From: Chitinophagaceae bacterium
GTDB lineage: Bacteria; Bacteroidota; Bacteroidia; Chitinophagales; Chitinophagaceae
Reading direction: 5' to 3'
NCBI GenBank assembly: GCA_013696395.1
Contig: JACCYQ010000007.1
Coordinates: forward strand, 1-33,282
Length of the DNA: 33,282 bases
Each line of letters begins with the position of its first letter. Positions within the stretch are counted from its first letter, which is position 1. Below, piece after piece: positions 22,518 to 30,994 of the stretch. Position numbers and translations under genes: made by a program. Below the pieces are notes generated by a model that searched no databases, was not told the DNA's origin, and was given only the letters and a program-made list of their open reading frames with translations.

Positions 22518-23483
22518 ATGCACGCTTTTGAAACACTGTCAGAAAAATTTTCAGCGCAATTCAACAGGTCACATTTTCCCGCAGAGCCTTCGTCATTATA
22601 TCAACCAAATGAGTATTTTTTAAAGCTTGGTGGCAAACGGGTGCGCCCGGTACTTTGTTTGATGGGTAATGAATTATTTGGTGAAATTGAATCAGATGCC
22701 TGGCATGTTTCCAATGCTATTGAACTCTTTCACAATTTTACATTGATACATGATGATATAATGGATAAAGCCCCTCTGCGCAGAGGTTTGCAAACACTTC
22801 ACACAAAATATGGTGAGAGTACGGCATTACTTGCCGGCGATGTTATGTTGGTGGTGGCCTTTGATTATTTAAATCATATAGGTACCCAATTTATTCATCG
22901 CATCATCCGCATATTTAATCAAACAGCTATGAAAGTTTGCGAAGGACAGCAACTGGATATGGATTTTGAAAAAAGGAATGAAGTCGGCCTGGATGAATAT
23001 ATTGAAATGATCGGTTTAAAAACTTCCGTAATGCTTGCGGGCAGTTTACAAATGGGCGCCATCTTGGGTTGTGCCGGAGAACGGAATCAACATTTATTGT
23101 ATGAGTTTGGCAGAAAACTGGGACTTGCATTCCAGGTGCAGGATGATTACCTTGATGCTTTTGGCGATCCGGGCAAATTTGGTAAACAAGTGGGGGGTGA
23201 TATTATAAGCAATAAGAAAACATTTTTGCAAATACATGCCTGGGAAGTTGCTGATTCATCACAAAAAGAAGAACTGCTTTTTTTGTCTCAAAATAATGAC
23301 CCGGCAAAAGTGGAACGTACCCTTCAGTTATACCATGATTGTGGCGCTGATGAATGGACATGCAGGCTGAAAGATAAATATCTTGATGAGGCATTGGCGC
23401 ATTTAGAAGATATTGCGGTAGTGAGTAAAAGAAAAGAACCGCTTAAGGAGTTGGCTCATTACCTGGTGCAACGTCAAAGCTGA
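22518..23483 (+). CDS. Polyprenyl synthetase (trans-isoprenyl diphosphate synthase)
   Basis: A 321-aa enzyme of the FPP/GGPP synthase family. GGKRVRPVL (38-46) binds IPP; the first Asp-rich motif is HDDIMDKAPLRRG with D79-D80-x-x-D83; the second is QVQDDYLDAFGD with D209-D210-x-x-D213; and KT-type residues GLKTS lie near 166-170. It condenses IPP with allylic diphosphates. Phe74, five residues before the first Asp motif with a non-aromatic Thr75 next to it, is the pattern known from GGPP (C20) synthases, so a short-chain product is inferred rather than a long menaquinone side chain. It begins two bases after the rnr stop and is the last gene of the packed run. No clear terminator follows. Confidence 0.92.
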   Translation: MHAFETLSEKFSAQFNRSHFPAEPSSLYQPNEYFLKLGGKRVRPVLCLMGNELFGEIESDAWHVSNAIELFHNFTLIHDDIMDKAPLRRGLQTLHTKYGESTALLAGDVMLVVAFDYLNHIGTQFIHRIIRIFNQTAMKVCEGQQLDMDFEKRNEVGLDEYIEMIGLKTSVMLAGSLQMGAILGCAGERNQHLLYEFGRKLGLAFQVQDDYLDAFGDPGKFGKQVGGDIISNKKTFLQIHAWEVADSSQKEELLFLSQNNDPAKVERTLQLYHDCGADEWTCRLKDKYLDEALAHLEDIAVVSKRKEPLKELAHYLVQRQS

Positions 23484-23574
23484 AAAATAATTTTTTGTTT
23501 TTGATCTAAATGGTGTCTATTTAAAAAAGGAAGTCGCTTTATTAATTAATCCAGCCATTCTAATTAATCAATTC

Positions 23575-25092
23575 ATGCAATCCGATAAGTCCATACCGCA
23601 AGCAACACTATTCCAGGCATTGATTCCTATCATTGTTTTAATTGTACTCCTTACATTCAATGTAATGTTTTATGGAGATATGGCCACATCCGGGGCCAAC
23701 CAACTGGCATTGATACTGGCAGCAACCGCCGCTGCACTGGTCGGATTTTCTTTAAAAGTTTCTTTTTCTAGAATGCTGAAAGGCATTGTTGACAGTATAA
23801 CTGCATCTATGAGTGCCATCCTCATATTGTTGCTGATTGGCGCTTTAGCAGGCACCTGGCTGATAAGTGGCATTGTACCCACCATGATTTATTACGGATT
23901 GCAAGTACTAAATCCAACTATATTTTTAACGGCTGCAGTTATCGTGTGCGCCATTGTATCAATTGCTACGGGAAGTTCCTGGTCAACGGTGGCCACAGTT
24001 GGTATTGCATTATTGGGAATCGGTAAAGCATTGAATATCGGTGAAGGCTGGATTGCAGGCGCCATAATTTCCGGTGCTTATTTTGGAGATAAATTATCGC
24101 CTATGTCGGATACAACAAACCTGGCACCAGCTATGGCAGGCACAGATTTGTTTACGCATATCCGTTATATGTTGATCACCACAGTACCTTCTATGATCCT
24201 GACACTTTTGATTTTTTTAGGTGTTGGTTTATTCACTGATCATGATGCATCTGTAAACAACACCGCTGCACTTTCAGAAGCCGTAAGGGAAAAGTTTTAC
24301 ATTTCCCCTGTGTTATTTATTGCACCTGCTATTGTAATCTGGATGATTGTTAAAAAAGTAAACGCCCTACCCGCATTATTAGCAGGCGTTTTACTGGGTG
24401 CATTGTTTGCGGTTATTTTTCAACCACATATTATAGCGGAAGTTGCAGGTGCCACAGGAAGTTATGTAAAACAATCTTACATGGCCATCATAAATGCAAT
24501 GGGCGGATCTGTTTCTGTTGCATCAGATAATGAAATTGCTGCCGGATTATTAAGTTCACGAGGCATGGCCGGCATGTTAAATACTATCTGGCTTATTCTA
24601 TGTGCGCTGTCATTTGGTGGTGTAATGGAGGCAGTAGGCTTATTAAAACGCATCACCAGTCCACTTGTAAAAAAAGCCAAATCAAATGGTTCTCTGGTTG
24701 CCACCACGGCCGGAAGCTGTGTATTTATTAATGTAACCGCATCCGATCAATACCTCTCCATTGTAGTTCCTGGGAAAATGTTTGCCCAAACATATAAGGA
24801 AAGAGGATTGGCACCGCAAAACCTGAGTCGCACCCTGGAAGATGCAGGAACCGTCACATCTGTACTTGTTCCCTGGAATACCTGTGGTGCCACGCAAACC
24901 GCTGTTTTGGGTGTTTCAACTTTCGTTTATGCACCATTTTGTTTCTTTAATATTATCAGTCCTTTTATGACTATCCTGGTGGCTTACCTGGGTTTTAAAG
25001 TTGCCAAACTTCCGCCTTCAAAAATGGATGATGTTCATCCTGCACAGGTCTCTGATGATCCTTCAGAAAAACCGGTAGAATATATGCAGTAA
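23575..25092 (+). CDS. nhaC: Na+/H+ antiporter NhaC
   Basis: A 505-aa membrane protein with about eleven to twelve hydrophobic segments. Family signatures are GSSWSTVATVGIALLGIG (133-150) and GAYFGDKLSPMSDTTNLAPA (167-186), the conserved substrate-path region of NhaC, and a second re-entrant stretch FINVTASDQYLSIVVPGKMF in the C-terminal half. It exchanges Na+ for H+ to control cytoplasmic pH and sodium. NhaC-type proteins may also carry malate or other organic acids in a few lineages, so the ion specificity is inferred. It begins 91 bases after the polyprenyl synthase and has no clear -7 element, so some read-through from the operon is possible. Confidence 0.93.
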   Translation: MQSDKSIPQATLFQALIPIIVLIVLLTFNVMFYGDMATSGANQLALILAATAAALVGFSLKVSFSRMLKGIVDSITASMSAILILLLIGALAGTWLISGIVPTMIYYGLQVLNPTIFLTAAVIVCAIVSIATGSSWSTVATVGIALLGIGKALNIGEGWIAGAIISGAYFGDKLSPMSDTTNLAPAMAGTDLFTHIRYMLITTVPSMILTLLIFLGVGLFTDHDASVNNTAALSEAVREKFYISPVLFIAPAIVIWMIVKKVNALPALLAGVLLGALFAVIFQPHIIAEVAGATGSYVKQSYMAIINAMGGSVSVASDNEIAAGLLSSRGMAGMLNTIWLILCALSFGGVMEAVGLLKRITSPLVKKAKSNGSLVATTAGSCVFINVTASDQYLSIVVPGKMFAQTYKERGLAPQNLSRTLEDAGTVTSVLVPWNTCGATQTAVLGVSTFVYAPFCFFNIISPFMTILVAYLGFKVAKLPPSKMDDVHPAQVSDDPSEKPVEYMQ

Positions 25093-25158
25093 ATTTTATC
25101 TTATTTTACCGTTATGTTCAAGCGCTAAGATTTAAACTATCTTTTTCAGTTTCCGGCT

Positions 25159-25166
25159 TAATTTTG
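25159..25166 (+). promoter_or_regulatory. Promoter -7 element of the DUF2027-Smr gene
   Basis: TAATTTTG, exact TAnnTTTG, only 4 bases before the ATG at 25171. The predicted mRNA starts at or next to the ATG (leaderless). Confidence 0.6.
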
Positions 25167-25170
25167 TGCC

Positions 25171-26193
25171 ATGAAATTCCAGGTAGGTGATACGGTCCGT
25201 ATTATACATTCAAATGAAGAAGGGCAGGTTATTGATATCATCAATGAAAAAATGGTGATGGTAGATGTGGATGGTGTCAAGTTTCCGGTGTATGCCGACC
25301 AGGTGGAATTTCCTTATTTCAAAAGATTTTCCGATAAAAGAACTGCCGATATAAAACAGCCAGCCAAAAAATATATTGAAGATGTAAGAAAGGAAAAAAG
25401 AGAAGAAAAAACCCGTGAGGAAAATGGTGTTTGGCTAACTTTTCTACCGGTTATGGAGTTGGATGAATTTGGGGATGAGGTAGTTGAATTATTAAAACTT
25501 CACCTGGTAAATCACACATCTTCAGGGTATCGCTTTATTTATAATCTTAATTTCTTTGGGCGTTCGGATTTTGAACTTAGGGGAGATGTACAATCCTTTG
25601 CGGATTTCTACCTTCACGATGTTCCATTTGAAAACATGAATGATAATCCTTCGTTTGATTTTGAATTTTCATTAATCAATCCCGATAAGAAAAAAGCGGA
25701 TTATTATGAATATTCTCTCAAATTAAAACCCAAACAATTATTTGGTAAGATTGAGACATTAAGAAAGAAAAACGAAGCCACTTTTTCTTTTTTATTATTT
25801 GATAAATATCCCCCGCGCTCTGTAGAAGATGATTATTCATTTGATTTGCTTTCTTCAAAATACAAAGTGTATGATGCTTCAAAAAAGCGAGTTCCTGCTG
25901 AACCGGCCCGTTCAATGGTCGATCTCCACATTGAAAAACTAAGTGACGACTGGAAACATCAAACCAACTTCGAAATTCTTTCCATCCAACTAAAAACCTT
26001 TGAAAAATATTATGAACTGGCTATACAGCATTACCAGCCCAATCTGGTAGTGGTGCATGGAATAGGAAGCGGTAAATTACGGGATGAGATCCATGAAATA
26101 CTTCGGTTAAAAAAAGAAGTGAAATCTTTCGTAAACCAGTATCATCCTTTATATGGCTATGGCGCTACGGAAATTTATTTTCAATATCTGTGA
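25171..26193 (+). CDS. DUF2027 domain protein with C-terminal Smr domain
   Basis: A 340-aa protein. The N-terminal 60 residues (MKFQVGDTVRIIHSNEEGQV, IDIINEKMVMVDVDGVKFPV) form a KOW/Tudor-like beta barrel related to that of MutS2; a charged linker (about 65-85) and a central DUF2027 beta-sandwich region follow; and the end (about 248-340) is an Smr domain with VDLHIEKL (the LDLHG equivalent), LVVVHGIGSGKLRDEIHEIL (the HGxGxG motif) and YGYGATEIYF. Smr domains of MutS2 and related proteins have endonuclease activity, including on stalled ribosome mRNA. The role of the DUF2027-Smr combination, common in Bacteroidota, is unproven. Single gene, apparently leaderless. Confidence 0.9.
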   Translation: MKFQVGDTVRIIHSNEEGQVIDIINEKMVMVDVDGVKFPVYADQVEFPYFKRFSDKRTADIKQPAKKYIEDVRKEKREEKTREENGVWLTFLPVMELDEFGDEVVELLKLHLVNHTSSGYRFIYNLNFFGRSDFELRGDVQSFADFYLHDVPFENMNDNPSFDFEFSLINPDKKKADYYEYSLKLKPKQLFGKIETLRKKNEATFSFLLFDKYPPRSVEDDYSFDLLSSKYKVYDASKKRVPAEPARSMVDLHIEKLSDDWKHQTNFEILSIQLKTFEKYYELAIQHYQPNLVVVHGIGSGKLRDEIHEILRLKKEVKSFVNQYHPLYGYGATEIYFQYL

Positions 26194-26257
26194 ATCGTAA
26201 CCGGACATTATTTCATTACCCACTTAATATTTGCAATAGCGGAAATTTATTAATCTG

Positions 26258-26265
26258 TATTTTTG
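26258..26265 (+). promoter_or_regulatory. Promoter -7 element of the DUF389 gene
   Basis: TATTTTTG, exact TAnnTTTG; predicted leader about 39 nt to ATG 26309. Confidence 0.55.
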
Positions 26266-26308
26266 GAAGGTCTTTTATTTTGGAAATCCAGGTATTAAAC
26301 ATCATTTA

Positions 26309-27625
26309 ATGGTTAGAAGGCTTTTACATTTTGATCTCATTAAGGAACTTGAAGATTATGATACGATTCATACGGAGATTCAAAACGATGCTGTATTCAA
26401 AGGAACCAAATTATGGATTCTCGCCTTTGCCATTGTAATTGCATCCATCGGTTTGAACACCAATTCTCCGGCTGTAGTGATTGGCGCCATGTTAATTTCG
26501 CCTTTAATGGGACCTATTAATGGTATGGGCTACAGTATCGCGACTTATGATTTCAGATTGTTCAGGATGTCTCTGCGTAATTTTGGTTTTGCTGTAGTTG
26601 CGGGCCTTATTACTTCAACAATTTATTTTGCCGTAAGTCCCGTTTCAACTGCCCATTCGGAATTGCTTGCACGCACCAGGCCTACCATTTATGATGTTCT
26701 TATTGCTTTGTTTGGTGGCCTGGCGGGCATTGTCGCTATCAGCAGCAAATTAAAAGGGAATGTAATTCCAGGTGTCGCCATTGCAACCGCATTAATGCCA
26801 CCGTTATGCACGGCGGGCTATGGTTTGGCAACAGCACAATTCAGTTATTTTTTTGGCGCTTTTTATTTGTTTACTATCAATAGCGTTTTTATCGGGATTT
26901 CATCCGTAGTTATTTCCCAGGTCTTTAAATTTCCCATCCGCTCTATTGTAGATCCATCCCGTATAAAACGCATCAACCAATACATAACATTGATTATATT
27001 AATTACCCTGATACCCAGCATTTATTTTGGTTATCAACTGGTGCAGGAAGAAAAATTTAATAAAAATGTAGATAGGTTTGTAAAAAGTATAACGGTATAC
27101 GAGGGGGCATATTTATTAAGAAATGAAACCAGTCCTTCAGCAAAAACCATTAAACTGGTTTATGGTGGCCATGCATTATCAAAATCAGATAAACAACAAA
27201 TAAAAGGGAAGTCGGGTGATTTTGGTTTGATTGATGCCAAATTATTTATTGACCAGGGATTCAGCATCAATGATAATCTGGTACAAAAGGATGAGAGTGA
27301 AATATTAAAAGGTAAGATCAATGCCTTGACTTTTTCATTAATCCAAAGTGAACAAAAATCAGACAGCATACTTAAACTGCAATTAACGGGCAGGCAATTA
27401 CTTCGGGAAATCAAACCCTTATATCCTCAAATTAAATCCTGTTCCTATGCGGAAACTTTGAACTTTTTAGATGCAGATAGTTTGGTTACAACAAAAAAAA
27501 TGGTGATTGTCGCATTTGGGCTCACACCTGGGCCATTAGATGGTACCGAGAAAGAGAAATTGGAAAAGTGGCTTATCTCCAGGCTAAGTACCACCAATCT
27601 CAAAGTTTATTATGAAGAAGAATAA
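26309..27625 (+). CDS. DUF389 family membrane protein
   Basis: A 438-aa protein. Residues 30-245 hold about six membrane helices with the DUF389 signature: FAIVIASIGLNTNSPAVVIG, then AMLISPLMGPINGMGYS, FGGLAGIVAIS and GVAIATALMPPLCTAGYG. The last 190 residues are a soluble domain (KSDKQQIKGKSGDFGLIDAK through the LKVYYEEE end) with alternating strands and helices, resembling an OmpA- or BON-like periplasmic fold only loosely. The family has no established transport substrate. The next gene, DUF2254, encodes another membrane protein of unknown role with a large soluble end, 98 bases downstream; the two may be co-transcribed. No terminator separates them. Confidence 0.9.
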   Translation: MVRRLLHFDLIKELEDYDTIHTEIQNDAVFKGTKLWILAFAIVIASIGLNTNSPAVVIGAMLISPLMGPINGMGYSIATYDFRLFRMSLRNFGFAVVAGLITSTIYFAVSPVSTAHSELLARTRPTIYDVLIALFGGLAGIVAISSKLKGNVIPGVAIATALMPPLCTAGYGLATAQFSYFFGAFYLFTINSVFIGISSVVISQVFKFPIRSIVDPSRIKRINQYITLIILITLIPSIYFGYQLVQEEKFNKNVDRFVKSITVYEGAYLLRNETSPSAKTIKLVYGGHALSKSDKQQIKGKSGDFGLIDAKLFIDQGFSINDNLVQKDESEILKGKINALTFSLIQSEQKSDSILKLQLTGRQLLREIKPLYPQIKSCSYAETLNFLDADSLVTTKKMVIVAFGLTPGPLDGTEKEKLEKWLISRLSTTNLKVYYEEE

Positions 27626-27723
27626 ACCTTAAGGGTTCAAAAATAGTTCCGTGATTATTCGCTCAATAATATTATTAGTAAACCACATCAGGACCATTTG
27701 GAATAATTGAAAAATTAAAATAG

Positions 27724-28956
27724 ATGATAACCAGTTTGAATCTTTGGATAAAGAGCCAATATCAGAAAGTGATCAATAGCATTGCATTTTATCCTGCTTT
27801 TATTGGGTTGCTTTTCCTGGTAGTTGCTTTTTTTGTTATACAATTTGATTATTCTGATGCCGGTAAAGAAATAAAATCAAGACTCGATTACCTCACTTTA
27901 AAAGATTCTTCAACAGCCAGGTCAATTATTTCGGCAATTGCAGCCGGCATTATTTCCCTTACTGTTTTTAGTTTTTCCATGGTGATGATCGTATTAAACC
28001 AGGCCGCTTCGCAATTGAGTAACAGGGTTCTGGACAAATTGATCGGGAACCGTTTTCAACAAGTTGTGCTGGGAATTTATATCGGTACCATAGTGTATGC
28101 ACTGTTTTTATTAAGCACTATCCGTGATATTGATTCCGGTATTTATATTCCGGCTATAAGTACCTACCTCCTTATCCTAATCACCATATTGGATATTTTC
28201 CTGTTCATTTATTTTTTGCACTACATAACTCAATCTGTAAAGTATAAGGTTATTATTGAAAGAATTTACTATGACACGAAAGAGTCGCTCGAAGATTCGT
28301 GCAGGCTTAAGAAGGAGCCAGCCAAAGCCGCGGTTTTTGAAAGTGATCACCTTGTCAGGTGTCCTTCTTCTGGTATCTATACAGGCTTCGATAAAAAATC
28401 TTTATTAAAAATTTGCCGTGATAATAATTGCTGCATTTTATTATTACATACACCGGGAACATTTGTACTGGAAGGGGTTTTATTATTTAAATTGAATAAG
28501 CAAATTCAGGAGGAAGTCTGTAAAGAAATGCTGCAATCAATGTATTTGGATAATGATGAAAATATTGAACAGAATTTCTTTTATGGTTTAAGGCAACTTT
28601 CTGAAATAGCTGTTAAGGCATTGAGCCCGGGAATAAACGATCCGGGTACGGCCATTGAAAGCCTCAGAGCCCTATTCAGGTTATACGCATACCGGGTTTC
28701 ATTTTTCCCGGATAATACTATTTATGATGAGGATGCCAGGCCAAGAGTCATCATGCAGGAATTGCCTTTTGAAAAAATCTTTGCCGATACGCTTTTACCT
28801 GTTTGGGACTATGGTAAAAATGACAGAATGATACAAAATGAGTTAACTCACTTATTAACCCAGCTTGAAATACTGTATGCCACTCCGGTTATCAGTAAAA
28901 TATTAATGGAAGTAAAAAATAAATCGCAACAACAATTGCCAATGATAGTTTATTGA
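27724..28956 (+). CDS. DUF2254 family membrane protein
   Basis: A 410-aa protein of the DUF2254 family. Four membrane helices occupy about residues 20-43, 60-95, 117-137 and 146-168, including the family-typical ARSIISAIAAGIISLTVFSF and VLNQAASQLSNRVLDKLIGN. A soluble C-terminal domain (about 175-400) carries PSSGIYTGFDKKSL, IEQNFFYGLRQLSEIAVKAL and SPGINDPGTAIESLRAL, the most conserved stretch of the family. Function is unknown; proteins of this family have been described only as predicted membrane proteins. It follows the DUF389 gene and precedes rnpB. No promoter element or SD could be fixed. Confidence 0.9.
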   Translation: MITSLNLWIKSQYQKVINSIAFYPAFIGLLFLVVAFFVIQFDYSDAGKEIKSRLDYLTLKDSSTARSIISAIAAGIISLTVFSFSMVMIVLNQAASQLSNRVLDKLIGNRFQQVVLGIYIGTIVYALFLLSTIRDIDSGIYIPAISTYLLILITILDIFLFIYFLHYITQSVKYKVIIERIYYDTKESLEDSCRLKKEPAKAAVFESDHLVRCPSSGIYTGFDKKSLLKICRDNNCCILLLHTPGTFVLEGVLLFKLNKQIQEEVCKEMLQSMYLDNDENIEQNFFYGLRQLSEIAVKALSPGINDPGTAIESLRALFRLYAYRVSFFPDNTIYDEDARPRVIMQELPFEKIFADTLLPVWDYGKNDRMIQNELTHLLTQLEILYATPVISKILMEVKNKSQQQLPMIVY

Positions 28957-29039
28957 TTTTGGTGGTTGAGATGTTTTTATGATCATAAATGTATTGGCCC
29001 TTGCATTCAACTTTAATTAAACCTAAACTTTTCAAGCCT

Positions 29040-29047
29040 TAATTTTG
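29040..29047 (+). promoter_or_regulatory. Promoter -7 element of rnpB
   Basis: TAATTTTG, exact TAnnTTTG, ending 4 bases before the first P1 nucleotide. Because the RNA end is fixed by the P1 pairing, it calibrates the start point used for the other promoters here. Confidence 0.7.
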
Positions 29048-29051
29048 TAAC

Positions 29052-29450
29052 GTTACAAACCGGGTTATCGCGTCTCGTTAATAGCGGGAGGAGGAAAGTC
29101 CGGACAGCATAGGGCAATGTACCGGTGAACAGCCGGCTGCCGTTTAACGGTAAGAGATAGTGCCACAGAAAATTACCGTCCCTTTGGGGATAAGGGTGAA
29201 AATGTGAGGTAAGAGCTCACAGTATTGACAAGTAATTGTTTTTACGGGTAAACCTTGCATGCTGAAATGCCACATAGGCTTCGATTGTTATGGCCGGGTT
29301 TCCGGCTCTGACAGCTAAGCGGCCCGCTTAGTTCATTTTTGTGAATCGGGGTGGGTAGGCAGATTGATCCCTGCAAGTAATTGCCGGGACAGATAAATGA
29401 TAACCACCATGCTTATGCGTGGTACAGAATCCGGCTTACAGGTTTGTAAC
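29052..29450 (+). ncRNA. rnpB: RNase P RNA component
   Basis: A 399-nt gene for the catalytic RNA that removes 5' leaders from pre-tRNAs. The ends pair perfectly: GTTACAAACC (29052-29061) with GGTTTGTAAC (29441-29450), the P1 helix. The universal CR-I region GAGGAAAGTCCGGAC lies at about 29091-29105, and the matching CR-V region ACAGAATCCGGCTTA at about 29424-29438 together form P4. The interior AGAGATAGTGCCACAGAAA is the conserved P10-P11/CR-II-III area. The layout is bacterial type A. A short T run (29453-29457) follows P1, so P1 itself may serve as terminator stem. The 3' end is only 4 bases from the stop of the convergent CPBP gene. Confidence 0.97.
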
Positions 29451-29454
29451 ATTT

Positions 29455-30372
29455 TTATTCTTTCAACACATTACCCAGGTAACCTCCGAGTTCCATTAAC
29501 CACGCAATCCCAACATGGATCATGAGTCCACCCATGATTGATCGGGTATTGTAAACTATAATTCCCAATAGTATTCCTCCGAAATAGGAACTGATACATT
29601 CGGCTAATGGCTTTCCAAAATGAATGGCACAATAAAAGCAAGCCATGGGTAGGATAACATTTTTGCCTGCATACTTTATAAATCCTAATACCAGGAAACC
29701 CCGGAAAAAAAGTTCGACAGTTAAAAAATCAGAACCATAACTCAATTCGAAAATGCCGGCATAAAACCATTTATTTTCTACGCTTGCCGGAAATGGAAGA
29801 ATCATTTTTAGTTTAGGATAGGTTTGTAAAAAGTCAGGTTGTGTTGAAACAATGGCTAATGCCGGGACCATTATTAAAATCATTAGCGCATATGTTTGGA
29901 AGTGAAACTTTTTTATCGTTAGGCCATAGAACGAATCAGTGGTTTTTCGATAATTCCAGGTTATGTATAAAATAACCGTAACAATGAGTAACAGGGCAGG
30001 CCAATAAATTAGCTGGTTGATGTACCGATCCCAATACGCATTAATAGCCGGATATATTTTTGGATTTATCGCCATTTTCAATGCAAAAATGGCCGGCGCA
30101 AGGAATAGCAGGATTAGAAAACTTCGGTGCTTGAATATGTTATTTTTTCGGATAATGACATATAACAGGTATGATAAACCGAAACAAAAAAGGAACAAAA
30201 TATATAAACCAGAAAAGCGGGGAAATGGAATAGGGAAATTAGTGATCCATTTTAAAAGGTTAAAATTGTAATTTAAAAAAACAGTAATCGCAGTCAATAA
30301 ACTAACCAACAGTAAATAAGTTTTATCCGTCTCTTTAATCCACGTAAGAATATATCGGATAATTATTCTCAT
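29455..30372 (-). CDS. CPBP-type (Abi/CAAX-protease-like) membrane protein, degenerate active site
   Basis: A 305-aa protein with about eight membrane helices. The last 100 residues match the CPBP (Rce1/Abi) fold: TVELFFRGF (218-226), YCAIHFGKP (247-255) and GGLMIHVGIAWLMELGG (281-297). In active members motif 1 is EExxxR, the second FxxxH and the last HxxxN; here the first Glu is Val219, the residue four before His251 is Tyr, and the Asn position is Ala290. Glu220, Arg224, His251 and His286 are kept. Protease activity is therefore doubtful; Glu294 or Glu220 could compensate. It follows the GNAT gene with a one-base gap, so the two are translated from one transcript. Confidence 0.85.
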   Translation of the reverse strand: MRIIIRYILTWIKETDKTYLLLVSLLTAITVFLNYNFNLLKWITNFPIPFPRFSGLYILFLFCFGLSYLLYVIIRKNNIFKHRSFLILLFLAPAIFALKMAINPKIYPAINAYWDRYINQLIYWPALLLIVTVILYITWNYRKTTDSFYGLTIKKFHFQTYALMILIMVPALAIVSTQPDFLQTYPKLKMILPFPASVENKWFYAGIFELSYGSDFLTVELFFRGFLVLGFIKYAGKNVILPMACFYCAIHFGKPLAECISSYFGGILLGIIVYNTRSIMGGLMIHVGIAWLMELGGYLGNVLKE

Positions 30373-30373
30373 T

Positions 30374-30979
30374 TTATAATTCCTGTTCTATTGTAAACTC
30401 TTTAAAAATACTGTGCTTTATGGATGGCCATTCAACTTGCAGGATGCTGAAATAAACGGTATCGCGGAAGCTGCCGTCTTCCTGTATCATGTGCTTTCGT
30501 AAAACACCTTCTTTCGTGGCCCCGATTTTTGAGATAGCTGTTTGTGATTGCTGGTTTAAATTTCCTGTCTTTAATTCAACCCGGATGCAATCCAAATGTT
30601 CAAATGCAAATTGCAGCAATTCAAATTTGCAGGCGCGGTTTAAACCGGTGCGTTGAAAAACAGGAGCATACCATGTCCAGCCAATTTCCACGCGGCGGTG
30701 TACATGTGAAATATTTCCATAACGGGTGCTGCCAGCTATTTTCCCGGTGGCCACATCATAAATTACAAATGGATATGATTGAAGCTTTGCACGTTCTTCA
30801 ATAGCTATGTCAATATAATTGCGCAGATCATCATCCGAATAGATTTTGGTTATAGTGTATTTCCATAGCGATTCATCAAAAGCAATGGTTTTCAATTCTT
30901 CAAAATGATCTTTTTGCAAGGGTATCAACCTGGCTTTTTGGTTTTGCAGCAAGGGGGGCGTTAAAAACATTTGTTGCAT
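30374..30979 (-). CDS. GNAT family N-acetyltransferase (RimJ/RimL-like)
   Basis: About 201 aa from the ATG at 30977-30979 (MQQMFLTPPLLQNQKARLIP). An ATG at 30997 is excluded because it lies in an exact -7 element (minus strand of 30995-31002); one at 30970 is possible. Acetyltransf_3-type features: ARLIPLQKDHFEEL, then HRRVEIGWTWYAPVFQRTGL with the acetyl-CoA-binding turn QRTGLNRA, FEHLDCIRVELKTGNLNQQS and the final KIGATKEGVLRKHMI, the last being a RimJ/RimL hallmark. Such enzymes acetylate protein N-termini, amines or antibiotics; the substrate here is unknown. The CPBP gene follows after one base. It is divergent from the phytase-like lipoprotein gene. Confidence 0.9.
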   Translation of the reverse strand: MQQMFLTPPLLQNQKARLIPLQKDHFEELKTIAFDESLWKYTITKIYSDDDLRNYIDIAIEERAKLQSYPFVIYDVATGKIAGSTRYGNISHVHRRVEIGWTWYAPVFQRTGLNRACKFELLQFAFEHLDCIRVELKTGNLNQQSQTAISKIGATKEGVLRKHMIQEDGSFRDTVYFSILQVEWPSIKHSIFKEFTIEQEL

Positions 30980-30994
30980 AACACAATTTATGAT

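Noticed and set aside
29085-29096. GGGAGGAGG-type SD-like sequence before a possible small gene
   Set aside because: It is the conserved CR-I region of RNase P RNA, not a ribosome binding site.
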